The position numbers were made by a program, and so were the translations under genes. A stretch of DNA of 64,000 bases. Source: Atherix ibis. Its lineage: Eukaryota > Arthropoda > Insecta > Diptera > Athericidae. The DNA lies in contig OY282607.1 of NCBI GenBank assembly GCA_958298945.1, positions 49,019,020 through 49,083,019 on the forward strand. The letters run 5' to 3'. A model generated the notes under the pieces. That model ran no database searches. It worked only from the letters and a program-made list of their open reading frames with translations, and had not been told where the DNA came from. Shown here piece after piece: positions 10,621-22,379 of the stretch (its first letter is position 1; each line of letters opens with the position of its first letter).

Positions 10621-11607
10621 GTTTGTGTAGTAAGTTTGAATGAATAAAATTCGCTGTTATGTTGTTAATGATTCCATGTGTATTAATGACAAACTCCACT
10701 AAAACTGTATAAAGTGTGTTAAATGACATTCCATGTGTGTTAAATGAAAAAGTGTTAAACGCTAGTGTAAAATAATAAAATATAGAATAGTAAATACAAA
10801 CAAAGAAATAATTGAAAAATCCATTATTTCGATTGGAAAATTTTTTAGAAAATAAAAAACAAATAATCAATTAAAATATATTGGAAATTGTCAATTGATT
10901 TTTCAATTATTTCGCATTATCCCATAAAATATTTTACAGCATCGACTAAATGTAAATTAGTGGAAATCTTTCTAAATTTGTCCGAATAAAAAAGTAGCAC
11001 TCAACTGGACGTAATAAGTCTGATAAAAACTAATATTTTGAAATTTTGTTTGTATTTGTACGAGCAATGTCAACTGATACAGACTGACGGAATTATCACC
11101 GGCCTGTGTCAGTAAACTTCAACTCTCCACATTATTGATTTCTATTAAATTTCAAAATATTTATTAATCAATGTTAAAAATAAACATTTCAGCATTATTG
11201 TGCGTTTATATGTCATTCGAATCTATTTGAATATTGTGTAGGATGGATCTGTTGTCTTTCTCAAATAACCTCTACAGAGTACAAATTTGTTTAGAAACAG
11301 TCATAATTTTTCTGTATTAAAACAATTTAATCAGAATTTTTGGTTGTAGCAGGAATTTGATTTTAATCAAAAATTACTATTGATACTCGTATATGTGTCA
11401 AATTGAATGGACACAAATAATTCAACAATTTGATTAATTAAACTGAATAAAATTTTACCAGCATAGTTTTTATAGGTTATTAAACTGCAAAAAACTGTAC
11501 ATCACATTTTAATTATTTATTCCATTAAGCCTATTAATTGCTAGAACATCAAAAAACCATATTAACCAACATTATAAATGTTGAACGATTTTCATCTCTA
11601 AATTTAA
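10621..11607. other. Intron, no gene seen
   Basis: AT-rich with a short imperfect repeat (ATTCCATGTGTATTAATGA and variants near 10670-10735). No domain, terminus or RNA gene recognised. Confidence 0.45.
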
Positions 11608-12041
11608 TATTGGGTTGCTCGAAAAGTAATTTTGTTTTTTCCCAACAGAGGACTTAATTGTATTTTTTCACAACCAACTTCACACTTAAGCCGCAAAAGC
11701 ATATGTATTTTGACAGCTGACATAGCAAGGCTTGCTTTTGATTGATTCTGCGCAGTAGTTTTTGGTTGATACCCTTTTAAATATGTAAAGTGAAAAACAG
11801 CATTTTCAACATATTTTACTTTTTTACTATAGAAAATATAAAACTGTTGTTTAAGCAAGAAAAAAATTAACCGATGTGTATGGAGAAGATGTGTTAAGTG
11901 AGCACCAGTGCCAAAACTGGTTTGCAAAATTTCGATCCGGCAATTTTGATCTTGAAGATGCACCACGTTCTGAAAAGCTAGTTGAAGCTGATGAAGACAC
12001 AATAAAGGCATTAATTGATGCAAACCGACGAATAACAACTC
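11608..12041 (+). mobile_element. Mariner family D fragment D1a (5' end)
   Basis: Starts with TA then TTGGGTTGCTCGAAAAGTAA, the family D terminal repeat. It continues through the 5' UTR into the first helix-turn-helix on the + strand (YGEDVLSEHQCQNWFAKFRSGNFDLEDAPRS, then DEDTIKALIDANRRITTR). It stops abruptly at about 12041. The catalytic domain and right end are absent. A second D element starts 129 bases further on. Confidence 0.75.
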
Positions 12042-12169
12042 GTACCAGATTGCGTTCAGTGATGACAGTTTAATTACTTTTCTGCCATACCTCTTTCATA
12101 GTTTGATGACACTCTGAAAAATATTAACTCGATTAGTACAAGGATGAGGGGTCCCTAAGAACTTCGTAA

Positions 12170-13585
12170 TATTGGGTTGTTCGGAAAGTAACTTCGTTTG
12201 CTGATGAAGACACAATGAAGGCATTACTTGATGCAAATCGGCGAATAACAACTCGTGAGATCGACATATGGGTTCCTCATCTTCTTACGGGAAAAAATTT
12301 GTGCCGGCGCATTGACGTTTGTGATTTGCTTCTCAAACTTAGATTAAAGAAGAACTGGATAGGCCTCTACACAAAAATTCTGTCGGAATTTTGTGGCAAT
12401 ACATTCGTAGAACGCACACACATGCAATACAAAAGAAAACATTGAACTGTCAACATCGGATTTGTTTACATTTGTTCAATGCCGAACTTTTCAGTTTTTC
12501 ACCACTTTTTGGATAAAATATATCACTTAAAGCCATTTAGGCAAATCACAAAAACATTTTTGTTATTTTATTTACTAAAACTACAGATATCAACTTACCG
12601 AAAGAAAGAAATTCCCGGCTTCCTCATGTCATTGTAGGAAAAACAATTATTCACGAAACACTTCATTTTCTGTAATAAAAACTTCTTATTAAATGTTATC
12701 AATAATAAAACTATTTATAAAAATACTTACTTTTTTTTAAATACTTTAAAATACATAAAAACAACACTTTAAATTCCACTTTCAACACTTTATTATTTTT
12801 ATCAATAACAAATTCCAAAATGACACCGCTAGTTAGATTAGTTCGAGTTGTAATCACTTTCATGGAGAATGGCAGGTTTTAAAACTCTCCGAAAGTTTAC
12901 AAAATTGAGGCGCTTTATATTTGAATGATATTTACGAAATCAATAAAAAACCTAAAATAGAATTCCATTCCATATCAAAAGATTGTAAAAAAAATAAAAA
13001 TTGCATATTGTTGTGTTTAAATTGTATTTTTGTTTCCAATAAGTGAATTAAAAAGAATATAAATTATGCTTTTGCAATGTAATAAATTTCTATTACGAGA
13101 ACTAGATGGCAGTGAGTGTCATGTCTACATAAAAATATCCACAAAAAGCTATGTGATAAATACCAATTCTCGCCGCTTGGCATGTAATTCTTACACAAAA
13201 TTTCGTATACATATACGGTAAGGGCCTATCCAGGTATTCTTTAATCTAAGTTCTCAAACGCTAAGAAAATGATCCATTTTTGACACGTATCATCACTGGG
13301 GACAAGAAATGGGTTGTCTACAACAATGTTAAGCAGAAAAGATCCTGCAGTAGAATAGATGAACCGGATCAAAGCACTTCGAAAGCCAATATTCATCAAA
13401 AAAAGTTATACTATCTGTTTGGTGGGATTTCAAAGGAATCGTTTATTTTGAGCTTTTACCAAGCAACACAACGCTCTGTTCACTTAAATAAAAAAGGCCA
13501 GAATTGGTTAATTTCTTCACTATAAGATAATCGTTTTTCATTTTTATGCAAAAAAAAACAAAATTACTTTCCGAACAATCCAATA
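12170..13585 (+). mobile_element. Mariner family D copy D1b, internally deleted and interrupted
   Basis: TA plus TTGGGTTGTTCGGAAAGTAA at the left and TTACTTTCCGAACAATCCAA plus TA at 13584-13585 at the right. The left terminal repeat is fused directly to codons for DEDTMKALLDANRRITTR, so the leader and first helix-turn-helix are deleted. The transposase frame is then split by a 913-bp insert (12338-13250). After it come GDKKWVVYNNVKQKR and the next block. A second deletion removes the region with the second and third catalytic Asp. Purely a relic. Confidence 0.8.
12338..13250. mobile_element. Non-autonomous element with 8-bp target duplication, inside mariner D1b
   Basis: The insert begins CTTAGATTAAAGAA and ends TTCTTTAATCTAAG. 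The inverted terminal repeats extend 28 bp with two mismatches (including CTGGATAGGCC). It is flanked on both sides by TTCTCAAA (12330-12337 and 13251-13258); uninterrupted family D copies have this word once. There is no coding capacity. An 8-bp duplication fits hAT-like or P-like families, but the terminal sequence is not one I recognise. Confidence 0.8.
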
Positions 13586-14389
13586 TATCCCATATTCTTA
13601 TGATAATTCTTCTACACTTAATATCTTAATATCCTATCTAAACTAACTGATACTCATTTCTTATTATTTTCAGATCTTCTATGACAAAAACTTTAGAGAC
13701 TGTGTTATGAAGATCAATAGAATCCGATTAATGGTTATACTGTTATTTATTTTCATTTCAATTTTTTAAAACCGTATTTACCATAATGTTTTTTAAAACC
13801 GTATATAATAATGTGTCACTATTTTCATAATTCAATATTCATTATAATACATCATAAAAGTTCGTTTTGAACGCGCAAATTAGAATGAACAAAATTTCAA
13901 AAAATATTTTATAAGAAATATTTGGCAGATAAATTTTTAACAATAAAAAATAAACTCAAATCTATGAGAATTGTTAGATATGACTAACTTTTCTGAATGT
14001 ATCTGCATTCATTGGAATTGAGTGTACCACGAAGGATGTTATAGGACAGATGTGCCAACCTTCTGCGATTTTGTCGGACATTTTTTTAAAGCGTTGCATC
14101 CTCCATACGCATTCAGTTACAGTGAAAGCGGTTACATTTTAGATAGATTACATCGATGGGAGAAGTAAAGGTTGAGGAATATGTTGGCTTCTTTAAACTG
14201 AAAGAAAACACACATATCTCGAGGAAATATAGGATATTTTCATCGAAAATGAAAGTTAAATCTATTACAATTATGTATGAAAAACATCGAAATTTTCGAT
14301 GATTTTTTAGAATAAAAGTGGAGCAACTGCCTCAATTTCTTGCCCAATATTGTTCTTTGGGTCCGTAACTATTCTTAAATAATTTGTAT
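13586..14389. other. Intron, no gene seen
   Basis: AT-rich, no recognisable coding remnants or termini. A minor 8-bp palindrome (CATCGAAATTTTCGATG) lies near 14286-14302. Confidence 0.4.
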
Positions 14390-14745
14390 ATGCTTTTCTT
14401 TTCAAATAACATCAAGAAGAAAATCCAACGTTGTCAAATCGCAAGATCTTGGCGGGCAATTTTCGTATGATTATTCGATCACCCAATTGAGTGCGCAACA
14501 TTTTGATGCGTCATGTGGGTCGTAGCGCCGTCTTGTGGCTTTAAAACCAAAGCTCATTCACATTAAATTCCTTTAATTTCGACCACAAAAAGTTCGTTAA
14601 CATGTCACGATATCGTTTAGAATTCACTGTAATGGCCTGTTTACGATCATTTTTGAAGAAGAACGCCCCAATTATTCCACCCTTCCATAAATCATATTAA
14701 ACAGTGACTTTTTTAGTGAGGTTATGAAATGGTGGAATAATTGGG
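14390..14745 (-). pseudogene. Decayed Tc1/IS630-like (DDE_3) transposase fragment
   Basis: Minus-strand translation, with frameshifts, gives GGIIGAFFFKNDRKQAITVN, YRDMLTNFLW, LWF followed by a damaged QQDGA region, LGDRIIIR, LPAKILRFDNV and YLKRKAY. This follows the catalytic-domain order of the insect transposases with the 'WFQQDGATCHTA...WPPRSCDLTTLDFFLWGYLK' signature, the same broad group as element H. No ends are visible; mariner G2 abuts it on the right. Confidence 0.6.
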
Positions 14746-14799
14746 GTTTATTATTAATGAATCGTATGAGGTTTTTCCGTGCCCCAGATTCAGCAATTT

Positions 14800-15320
14800 T
14801 CTCAAACGGTAGCTAAACGGCCAGGAAGCTCTTGCTGCAGATTTGATGGAATTGGAAAGGAATATCTACTATGAACTGCTTCCATATAGCCAAACACTAA
14901 ATTCGGACCTCTACTGTTAACAATTGGACCATTTGAAGCTAGCGATTGAATAGAAGCGTCCTAAATTGGCCAACAGAAGAGGTGTTGTGTACCATTAGGA
15001 CAACGCCATGCCACACACGTATATAGTGAGTCACCAGAAACTTCATGAGCTTAGTTAGAAGGTTTTGATGCATCTATTTTATAGTCCGGACTAGGCATCA
15101 ACCGATTACCATCTTTTTTTATCATTGCAAAACTTCCTTAGTGATAAGAAATTGTCATCAAGAGAAGATTGTGAAATTAAGCTTAGTCGATTTTTTTGCC
15201 AATAGAAACCATGGCTCCTATGAGAAAGACATTATGAAATTACCTTTAAAATGTTAAAACACGCTTCGTCGCTAAAAATGATTTTCGATTAAATGCAATT
15301 TTTACAGAACGCCCATTTTC
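14800..15320 (+). mobile_element. Mariner family G fragment G2
   Basis: Frameshifted + strand reading: TARKLLLQIWWNWKG, YYELLPYSQTLNSDLYC, QLDHLKLAIE, RPKLANRRGVVYH, DNAMPHTY, VLMHLFYSPD, STDYHLFLSLQNFLSDKKLSSRED. This is the catalytic half of a mariner transposase with many stops. The first helix-turn-helix region is absent. Confidence 0.65.
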
Positions 15321-15329
15321 ATAATTAGT

Positions 15330-16078
15330 TTGAATGTTGTTAATGATTCCATGATCAAAATTGTACTACTCTACTTGACAGCTATAAAAAAATAATGGCG
15401 TTTGTTTTGACAGATATTTTGAAAGTTGAAAAAAAATTCAGCAGATGGCCTACCCTATATATAAATAATAAACCGATCAGATGATGTATTTTTATTCGTC
15501 ACAATCCGGTTTAGTTTCTTGATTTGCCGAAGTACCTGAACTTTTTGATTTGAACTTACTGTTGAAGTATTTTTAAAAACAGTGCATAACCTAAAATTTT
15601 AGAGATGCTTACAGTAGGACTTTGATAAAAAGTGACGACGGATTCCTTATTCAGCAGGATAACGATCCTAAGCATAGTTCGAAAAGTTGTGTAAAATGAG
15701 GTACGCAGAGTGAAGGATTGTTTTGTAATGTTGAATCAGTATTTCAAAAGATATAATAAAAACAAGCTGTTATCAAACATAACGGGGATTTTTTCGACAA
15801 AAAAACAAACATTTGACGCCTTTTTTTCATTAATATTTTTGTAATTTAATAATAGATGGGATATTTCCCATTAAAACCAAGGTAGTTGCATACTTTTGGT
15901 CCGCAGCATATGGTTTTGAATTAAACGATCAAAATAATATTGTATAAATGAAGCAAGTGATTTTTTCGTTGCGATTAAATTAGCATATTAAATAGTTTCT
16001 TATAAATAAATATGAATATTTACTATAAACAACTTTCAATACAATTTAATTAATGAAAACATATCAATAAATTTTCAG
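15330..16078. other. End of Sdc intron, no gene seen
   Basis: AT-rich. A stretch near 15640-15700 (GACGGATTCCTTATTCAGCA, then AACGATCCTAAGCATAG) recalls the 'QQDNDPKHTS' block of Tc1-like transposases but is too short to call. The intron ends with ATTTTCAG at 16071-16078. Confidence 0.4.
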
Positions 16079-16177
16079 AAATCTATTCAACCATCTCCAG
16101 CCACAAACAGTGTCACACCACGGGACGAGATATACATTGACGATGAGGGACTTGAAGGATCTGGCGGGCGTGGCGAG
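16079..16177 (+). CDS. Sdc: Syndecan exon, ectodomain with glycosaminoglycan site (first in window)
   Basis: Exactly 33 codons, phase 0 at both ends, between ATTTTCAG and GTAAACA. It encodes an extracellular stretch KSIQPSPATNSV..PRDEIYIDDEGLEGSGGRGE. The acidic DDEG followed by EGSGG is a typical heparan-sulfate attachment site (Ser-Gly next to acidic residues). It joins directly to the exon at 26018 (IHDDLEKEPDYSGSG), keeping the known fly syndecan order. Syndecan is a single-pass cell-surface heparan sulfate proteoglycan that acts as a co-receptor, for example for Slit/Robo and LAR in flies. The protein start is upstream of the window. Confidence 0.85.
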
Positions 16178-18438
16178 GTAAACATCTTTTCAATGCTTGT
16201 TTGTCTTTTATATAATTTAAAAGTGTTTTAATTGTTCAAAGGCATAGTTAATAAATTTATTTACTTTTTATTCACACGAATGAAGGGTTCAATTTGAAAC
16301 CATATTACATCAAGGATAATAAATGATAAAATATGTCATAATAATGGCCGATTCTTCTTTTTACCCTGTACGATGGCGGCAAACATGATTAAAACGAAAA
16401 AAAAGACAAAAAGGAAATTTCATAACATTTTGGGCTCTTATTCCATTATGACGATTAATTCTGATGGGGAAATACGACGAGTATGGTGAAAAGTTTTCGC
16501 CGGCTTTTGTGCATATGTACTTACATGTGTATGGAATGGAATATTTGGTTGAAATATGTTTGAAGTTTTGAAATTCATAAAGTTGTCAAGATGTTGTGGG
16601 TATATCCTTTCCATTTGCAAGATGTTACAACCTCATATATTACTACCACTTTAATTTCGTGTAAATGATTAATTTTCATGACCCCGTCAACGATCATATA
16701 TGTTACAGATAGCAGTGTATGTGTTAATACCACTTCATCGAACATAAAATTGAAGTATTTCGGGTGTTTTCATTTTTGTAGAATAATATCCAAGCAAAAT
16801 ATGTTATAGACAAGTTTACTAGCATAAACAAAGAAGAAAAATCACCATTTCCCCAAATAATGTTTATATGGAAATAAAAGAAGTTGAATTTGATAAATTT
16901 TTTCCAAACGTGCTCCATAATCCAAACATTGTACATGTTGGATGAACTAATATTTCATGAAAATTTTAATGCGGAATCAATTCTGAAAATACGATATCAA
17001 GAAGACACTTTACGAAGAGATCTGATCTGAATATATATTATGCATGGTATCGCATCGATACCGATATGTTAATAATTTAGTCAGTATGTCTAGTGTCTTT
17101 TGGTAAATTTTTCGCACGCTCTATTTCCAATTCTCCCTTTGCCTGCATACATTTCACATATATATATATCTATCTCCCTATCCATTTATCTTGGCAGACG
17201 AGTAATTTATTTTTATTCTTCCCACCTGTCTTGGGAGTATTTTAAAAATTCAACGAATCTCCTGATATTCAAACGTTTATCTCGTTCAGAACGGAAACCA
17301 ATTTGCTACATTTTTTTTTTAAAACGAGATCTACTTACAAATTTAAAGCAGCTAATTCCCAAAGGAAAATTAAAAATAAAATAAATAAATAAACTTTATT
17401 TGGTAAATTGGATACTTTAATATTCAGGTTGTTTTTAAGAATCTAATATCGAACATTTTGTTTATTGACTTTTAAACGATACTACTGGATATTAACACGA
17501 ATATACGAGTATGTAAGCACGGGTATCTCAGTTAGTGGAAAAGCAAGCTTAGTTATTGTCAATATTTATTTAAAAAAAAAAAAAAAAAAGTAAAACAATT
17601 TGCTCCTCAGTCAATTTACGAACTCGACATTTTTCTACTATTATTATCATTATTTCTTTTATTATAACTATTATTGCTTATTGTTAATATCGCTAAGATA
17701 TTATATATTTCATCTACGGGTAAATATTGATTTTCAATTTTGATATCCATTCCAGAGATATTCGATCCTATCATGTGCTGTCATGTTCTATCTGCTCCAA
17801 ACATTTTCATTAATTGCTTTCACAAATATCTATAATACATCTTAACGAGCATTTCAAATATCTGACAAAAAAAAATTATTCCGGCATAGTCGATAAAATT
17901 GAATTTGGTCGAACTATGGTAGAAAATTTTGTTTTGGTGGAGGCAGTAGATGGTTGCTATACTTCTCATCCAAAATGATTGTAATGAGTACCATTACGTT
18001 ATTCCTTCCTCGAAAGAAGGATATGAAAACACGATATTGTTAATTTGCAATTTGGTGTTTCAAAAACTGTTATTATTATGATTTATGATAACGTAGGATC
18101 ATTCTAAGTCTTACTGTTTTCCTATAATTATTGGGTTGAAAATAATTTACTTTAGTACGAGTAAAAGTCATTAAATACTAATTTAAAAATTTATTCAAAA
18201 TAACTTTATAGAAATTTAGTTTAAAATCAGTTAAAAAATCGATCATCTTAAATTGATGCTTCAAATTCTTCAGTATTCTGCAAAATAATTTAACATTTGT
18301 CTTCGGTTTAATTATACGTTTTCACATAATTTTGTAACTTGCGAGATGGAAAATTCCATAATAATAAATTAATTCTTATTATTATTGTTGGTTATTTATA
18401 ATATAATAACTATAAATAACTTTTAAATGGATTAATTT
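16178..18438. other. Sdc intron, no gene seen
   Basis: Starts with GTAAACA at 16178. AT-rich, with an 18-base poly-A run at 17572-17589 and only short frames without domains. No transposon ends recognised. Confidence 0.5.
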
Positions 18439-18522
18439 ATATACTACGTTTGGTTTAAGTTGTCATAGGGCTTAAGCACATTGACTTAAGCCCTATGACA
18501 ACTTAAACCAAACGTAGTATAT
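18439..18522. repeat. Perfect 38-bp inverted repeat with 8-nt loop
   Basis: Arms 18439-18476 and 18485-18522 are perfectly complementary (ATATACTACGTTTGG... paired with ...CCAAACGTAGTATAT). Loop is CACATTGA. There is no flanking duplication. A perfect arm of this length implies a recent origin or selection. Confidence 0.95.
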
Positions 18523-18894
18523 TTTTATATTTCAAAGTTGTAATCGGAAATTCTTTTTATTTTTATTTTGGTATTATTAGTGTTTATAAAATTTAAGTAT
18601 ATATTACAAGTATTTATACTTGATAGAAAAAGTCTAATTGACGTCAAAGTTATGTAGTATATTAGAGCAGATCTGTTGTATTTTTGTACTCGTATTTTAT
18701 AATAATTTTATTTCGTTAATTTAGTGAAAATAATGAAGCCGAAATATTACAAAATACTTTTTTTAAATGTATTGTGGATTATTTTAGATACTTGCATCTT
18801 ATTTACACTATCACTTTTGTGCTAGATGGAAGTTAACAAAGAGAAAAGTCGCTATATTTTTATAATTTTGCTTTGATAAAGATGAAAATACAGG

Positions 18895-19690
18895 CCAGGT
18901 GGCTGAAATTATGAATGGTGTTTATCAGAGCCCTTTACGCCCAATTTTGGTTTCGTTGATTCTGTTCTGGTCGTAGCATCGCCCAGAAGCTAAAGATCGA
19001 CCACAAAGTAGTTTTAAACCATCTGCATAAAGCTGGATTCAAAAAGAAGCTCCTTGTTTGTGTGACACACGAATTGACGAGAAAAAAAGTGATGGATCGA
19101 ATTTCCATCTGCGAAGCCTTGGTCTAACGGAACGAAATCGACCCATTTCTTAAATAGATGGTGACTGGGGATGAAAAATGGGTCACATATGACAATATTG
19201 TGCGAAAATAATGGTGGTCAAATTGTGGTAAAGGTGCTCAAACGGTTACCAAAGCAGGACTAACGGCCAGGAAGGTTTTGCTGTACATTTGGTGGGACTG
19301 GAAAGGAATCATCTACTATGAGATGCTTCCATATGACCAAACACTAAATTCGGACCTCTATTGTTAACAATTGGATACGTTTGAAACTATCGATTGACCA
19401 GAAGTGGCCAAAATTGGCCAACAGAGGAGGTGTTGTGTTCCATCAAGACATCCCCAGGCCATACACGTCTATAGTAATTTGCCAGGAATTCCAAGAGCTT
19501 AGTTAAGAGGTTTTTTATGTATCCACTTAGTCGAGTTTTTCGCCAATAGCAACCAGGGCTTCTGTTAGAGAGGCCTTATGAAGTTACCTTTAAAATAAGA
19601 ACAAACTATAAAACAAAACGGTGCATATTTGACCAAAATTGGACAATCCGAACCATGTTAAATAAAGTCTTGAAATAAACTTAAAATAAT
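18895..19690 (+). mobile_element. Mariner family G copy G3, decayed
   Basis: Read with frameshifts on the + strand, it covers most of a transposase: RSRSIAQKLKIDHKVVLNHL (second helix-turn-helix), AGFKKKL, THELTRKKVMDRISICEAL, IDPFLK, VTGDEKWVTYDN (first Asp), VLLYIWWDWKGIIYYEMLPY, QTLNSDLYC, then a damaged stretch where the second Asp should be. The 34-residue spacer region is deleted before EFFANSNQGFC. No terminal repeats recognised. Mariner B1 begins immediately to the right. Confidence 0.65.
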
Positions 19691-19715
19691 GGATTTCTTT
19701 CTCTCCAAACCAATA

Positions 19716-20983
19716 TACGAAGGTCATTCAACAAGTACTTAGCCTACAAAAGAAAAACGAAAATTTTGGAAAGGTGGCAATTTATTTTTCCACATAATCT
19801 CCTTCAAGCTCGATACACTTGGCCCAGCGATGCTCTAACTTTTTTAACCCGTCCAAAAAATACATTTTCTCGAGGGAAGCAAAATAGGCCTCCGTGGCGA
19901 CAATGACCTCCTCATTCGACCCAAATCTATTCCCGGCGAGTGATTTTTTCAGGTTTGGAAAAAAAAGTAGTCACAGGGGGCCAACTCTGGAGAGTACGGT
20001 GGATGGGGCAGCAATTCGTAGCGCAATTCGACCAATTTGGCCATGGCGACGGCGGAGGTGTGAGCCGGCGCGTTGTCGTGGGGGAACAGCACTTTTTTCT
20101 TCGCAAAGCGGGGCCGCTTTTTCTTCAATTCGACGTCAAATTGGCCCAATAAGTCAGCATAGTAGCACCCCGTGATTGTTTTACTCTTCTCGAGGTAATC
20201 GATGTGGATCACACCTTGTGAATCCAAGAAAACGATGGCCATCACCTTTCCAGCCGATCGAACAGTCTTCGCCTTCTTCGGAGCACGTTCGCCGGGTGAA
20301 GTTCACTGTTTCGACTGTTCCTTGGTCTCTGGTGTGTACCAGTGAATCCATGTTTCGTCGACGGCTGGATTGCGCTGAAACAGAGCCAAACACGTCACCG
20401 ATGTGGTCCCACGGTTGCGCTTGTTTTCCGGTGTGAGCAAACGCGGCACCCATCGCGCCGACAGCTTTCTCATGCCCAGTTCTTCGTGTAGAATATGATG
20501 CACCGTTCCTACTGCGATGCCCACAGTCTCAGCTATCGCGTGAACCTTCAATCGACGGTCTGCCAACACGAGATCGTGGACTTTTTTAACGTTTTCCTCC
20601 GTAGCAGCCGTTTTTGGAGCACCTGGGCGTGGCTCATCAAAAACCGACGTGCGGCCACGAACAAACTCGTTGAACCAATTCTTGACGGTCGCAATCGAAG
20701 GAGAAGAGTCACCATACACAGCATCCAAGCGATCTTTGATTTCGCTGCGCATTTTCCCTTCCAAAAACAAGAATCTAATCACCGAACGATATTGTTCTTT
20801 TTCCATTTTTGTGTAACCGACCGACACGCTCGCTTTCAAAGGCTCTCAAAACAAAACTAATGAAGGGAATCGACTGAAACTTTGACAGTAGGCTACTAAA
20901 AGAATATACTGCATGGTAAATTTCTTTTGTGACAGCAGTTCCATCGGGCGGTGAGTCTAAGTACTTGTTGAATGACCCTCGTA
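19716..20983 (-). mobile_element. Mariner family B, copy B1
   Basis: TA-flanked, 1,268 bp. Left end is CGAAGGTCATTCAACAAGTA, right end TACTTGTTGAATGACCCTCG. The right-hand TA (20982-20983) is also the left-hand TA of mariner C2, so the two elements abut with no intervening base. It carries a broken transposase on the minus strand. Confidence 0.92.
19782..20806 (-). pseudogene. Mariner B1 transposase, broken
   Basis: Starts at ATG 20806 (MEKEQYRSVIRFLF). Both helix-turn-helix regions and WVPRLL are present. Compared with copy B2, eight codons (EFLRRFAT) are deleted in frame just before the first catalytic block VDETWIHWY. A Trp codon is TGA at 20305-20303. A one-base loss in a T run near 19967 shifts frame just after the third Asp (APCDYFF). 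The second Asp, normally HHDNAPAH, is in FPHDNAPAH. Ends at 19782. Not functional. Confidence 0.88.
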
Positions 20984-22000
20984 CGAGGTCTGTTCAAAAA
21001 GTATCGCGAATCTTGTGTTTTTTTCAAAAATTATTTATTTATTGATGAATATCTATTTTGTCCCCTTCAAAGTAATTCCCACCAGATATTATACACTTGT
21101 GCTAACGTTTTTTCCAATCCTCGAAGCACTTAAAAAAATCATTTTTTGTGATCTTGTTCAGCTCCTCCTTCGATGCCGTTTTTATCTCCTCAATCGTAGC
21201 GTAGCGTCGTCCTTTCATGAGGCTCTTCAGTTTCGGGAAAAAGAAAAAGTCACAGGAGGCCAGATTTGGGGAATACGATGGCTGCAGCATTATTAGTGTG
21301 TTGTTTTTGGCCAAAAATGGCAAAAGCCAATTTTTGTTCTTCCACAAATCCTGGCGTTTCTGGCGGATTGCTTGGCGCAAATCTTGGATTGCTTAGGTTT
21401 CTGGCGGATTGCTTGGTTCTTCCACAAATCCGGGCGTTTCTTGCGCATAACTTGCAGGTAATATTCCTTATTGACCGTACTATCCTGTGGCAAGAACTCA
21501 TGATTCACCATGCCTCTGCAATCGGAGAAAACTGTAAGCAAAACCTTCACATTCGACCGACCTTGCCGCGCTTTTTTCGGTCTTGGCTCGTGCGGCAGCT
21601 TCCATTGGGTTGATTCAGCTTTAGTTTCCACGTCATAACCATAAACCTATGATTCGCCCCAAGTTATGACCCTCTGGACCAAATTTGAGTCGTCGTGGAC
21701 AGAGTCCAACAGCTCCTTGGCAATGTTAAGACGAGCCAAAATAGGTGCACCCTCTGGAGCAAATTTGGGTCGTCGCGGACAGAGTCCAACAGCTCCTTAG
21801 CAAAAATCGAAGACGAGCGAAAACACGTGCAAGCAAAGCAGCTGTTAAAAATTAACTGAACATTCAAAATGGCCGAACCTGTCGACATAAGTGAGAGACA
21901 TGGGTACCAACATAACACCACAAAAAATCGAAATATATTCAATATTATCCGTAACCCGCGGAAATTCAAAATTCGCGATACTTTTTGAACAGACCTTGTA
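20982..22000 (-). mobile_element. Mariner family C, copy C2
   Basis: Both terminal repeats are present: TA + CGAGGTCTGTTCAAAAAG on the left, CTTTTTGAACAGACCTTG + TA on the right. At 1,019 bp it is shorter than a full mariner because the N-terminal coding region is missing. It contains a tandem duplication near 21668-21803 (GACAGAGTCCAACAGCTCCT twice) that is also in C3 but not C1. A second local rearrangement lies near 21340-21440, where GTTTCTGGCGGATTGCTTGG is repeated. Confidence 0.92.
21102..21660 (-). pseudogene. Mariner C2 transposase catalytic remnant
   Basis: Pieces of the family C catalytic domain in several frames: ETKAESTQWKLPHEPRPKKA, VKVLLTVFSDCRGMV, TVNKEYYLQVM, RPDLWKN, then SPNLASCDFFFFPKLKSLMKGRRYATIEEIKTA. 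The HHDNAPAH block with the second Asp is deleted, and SPDLAP reads SPNLAS. Non-functional. Confidence 0.8.
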
Positions 22001-22375
22001 TGTTTCTGGAGCTCTCAACACATTTAAAAGGAAACTGATTTCTGTGTATTTTCTATATAATCGATTAACTTACAGTTGAATGGTAAAAGAATAGTCTATT
22101 TAACATATTTACGGTAATAATTTTGAATTTGCAATGTTGAGGATAAAGTACGGCCCTGGAGTATTTTTAGATATTTCTCATGCAAAAGGATCGTGTTTGA
22201 TACTCAAGAGTTTCCTTTCTTGTACATATTATCGTATAAATTTGATATCGCTTTCAGAATCCTAAGAAATATGTGGTTTTTTTAGCTGTAGCCCTATCTT
22301 TTTTCCATGGTCTAATTTTATAGAATATTTATACCCATGACATTCCACCTTAATCTAAAACTGTTATTAAAACTA
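22001..22375. other. Intron, no gene seen
   Basis: AT-rich sequence between mariner C2 and a LINE fragment. Nothing recognised. Confidence 0.4.
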
Positions 22376-22379
22376 TTAT

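Noticed and set aside
15640..15700. Tc1-like transposase fragment
   Set aside because: Only about 15 codons resemble the second-Asp block; too short to support a call.
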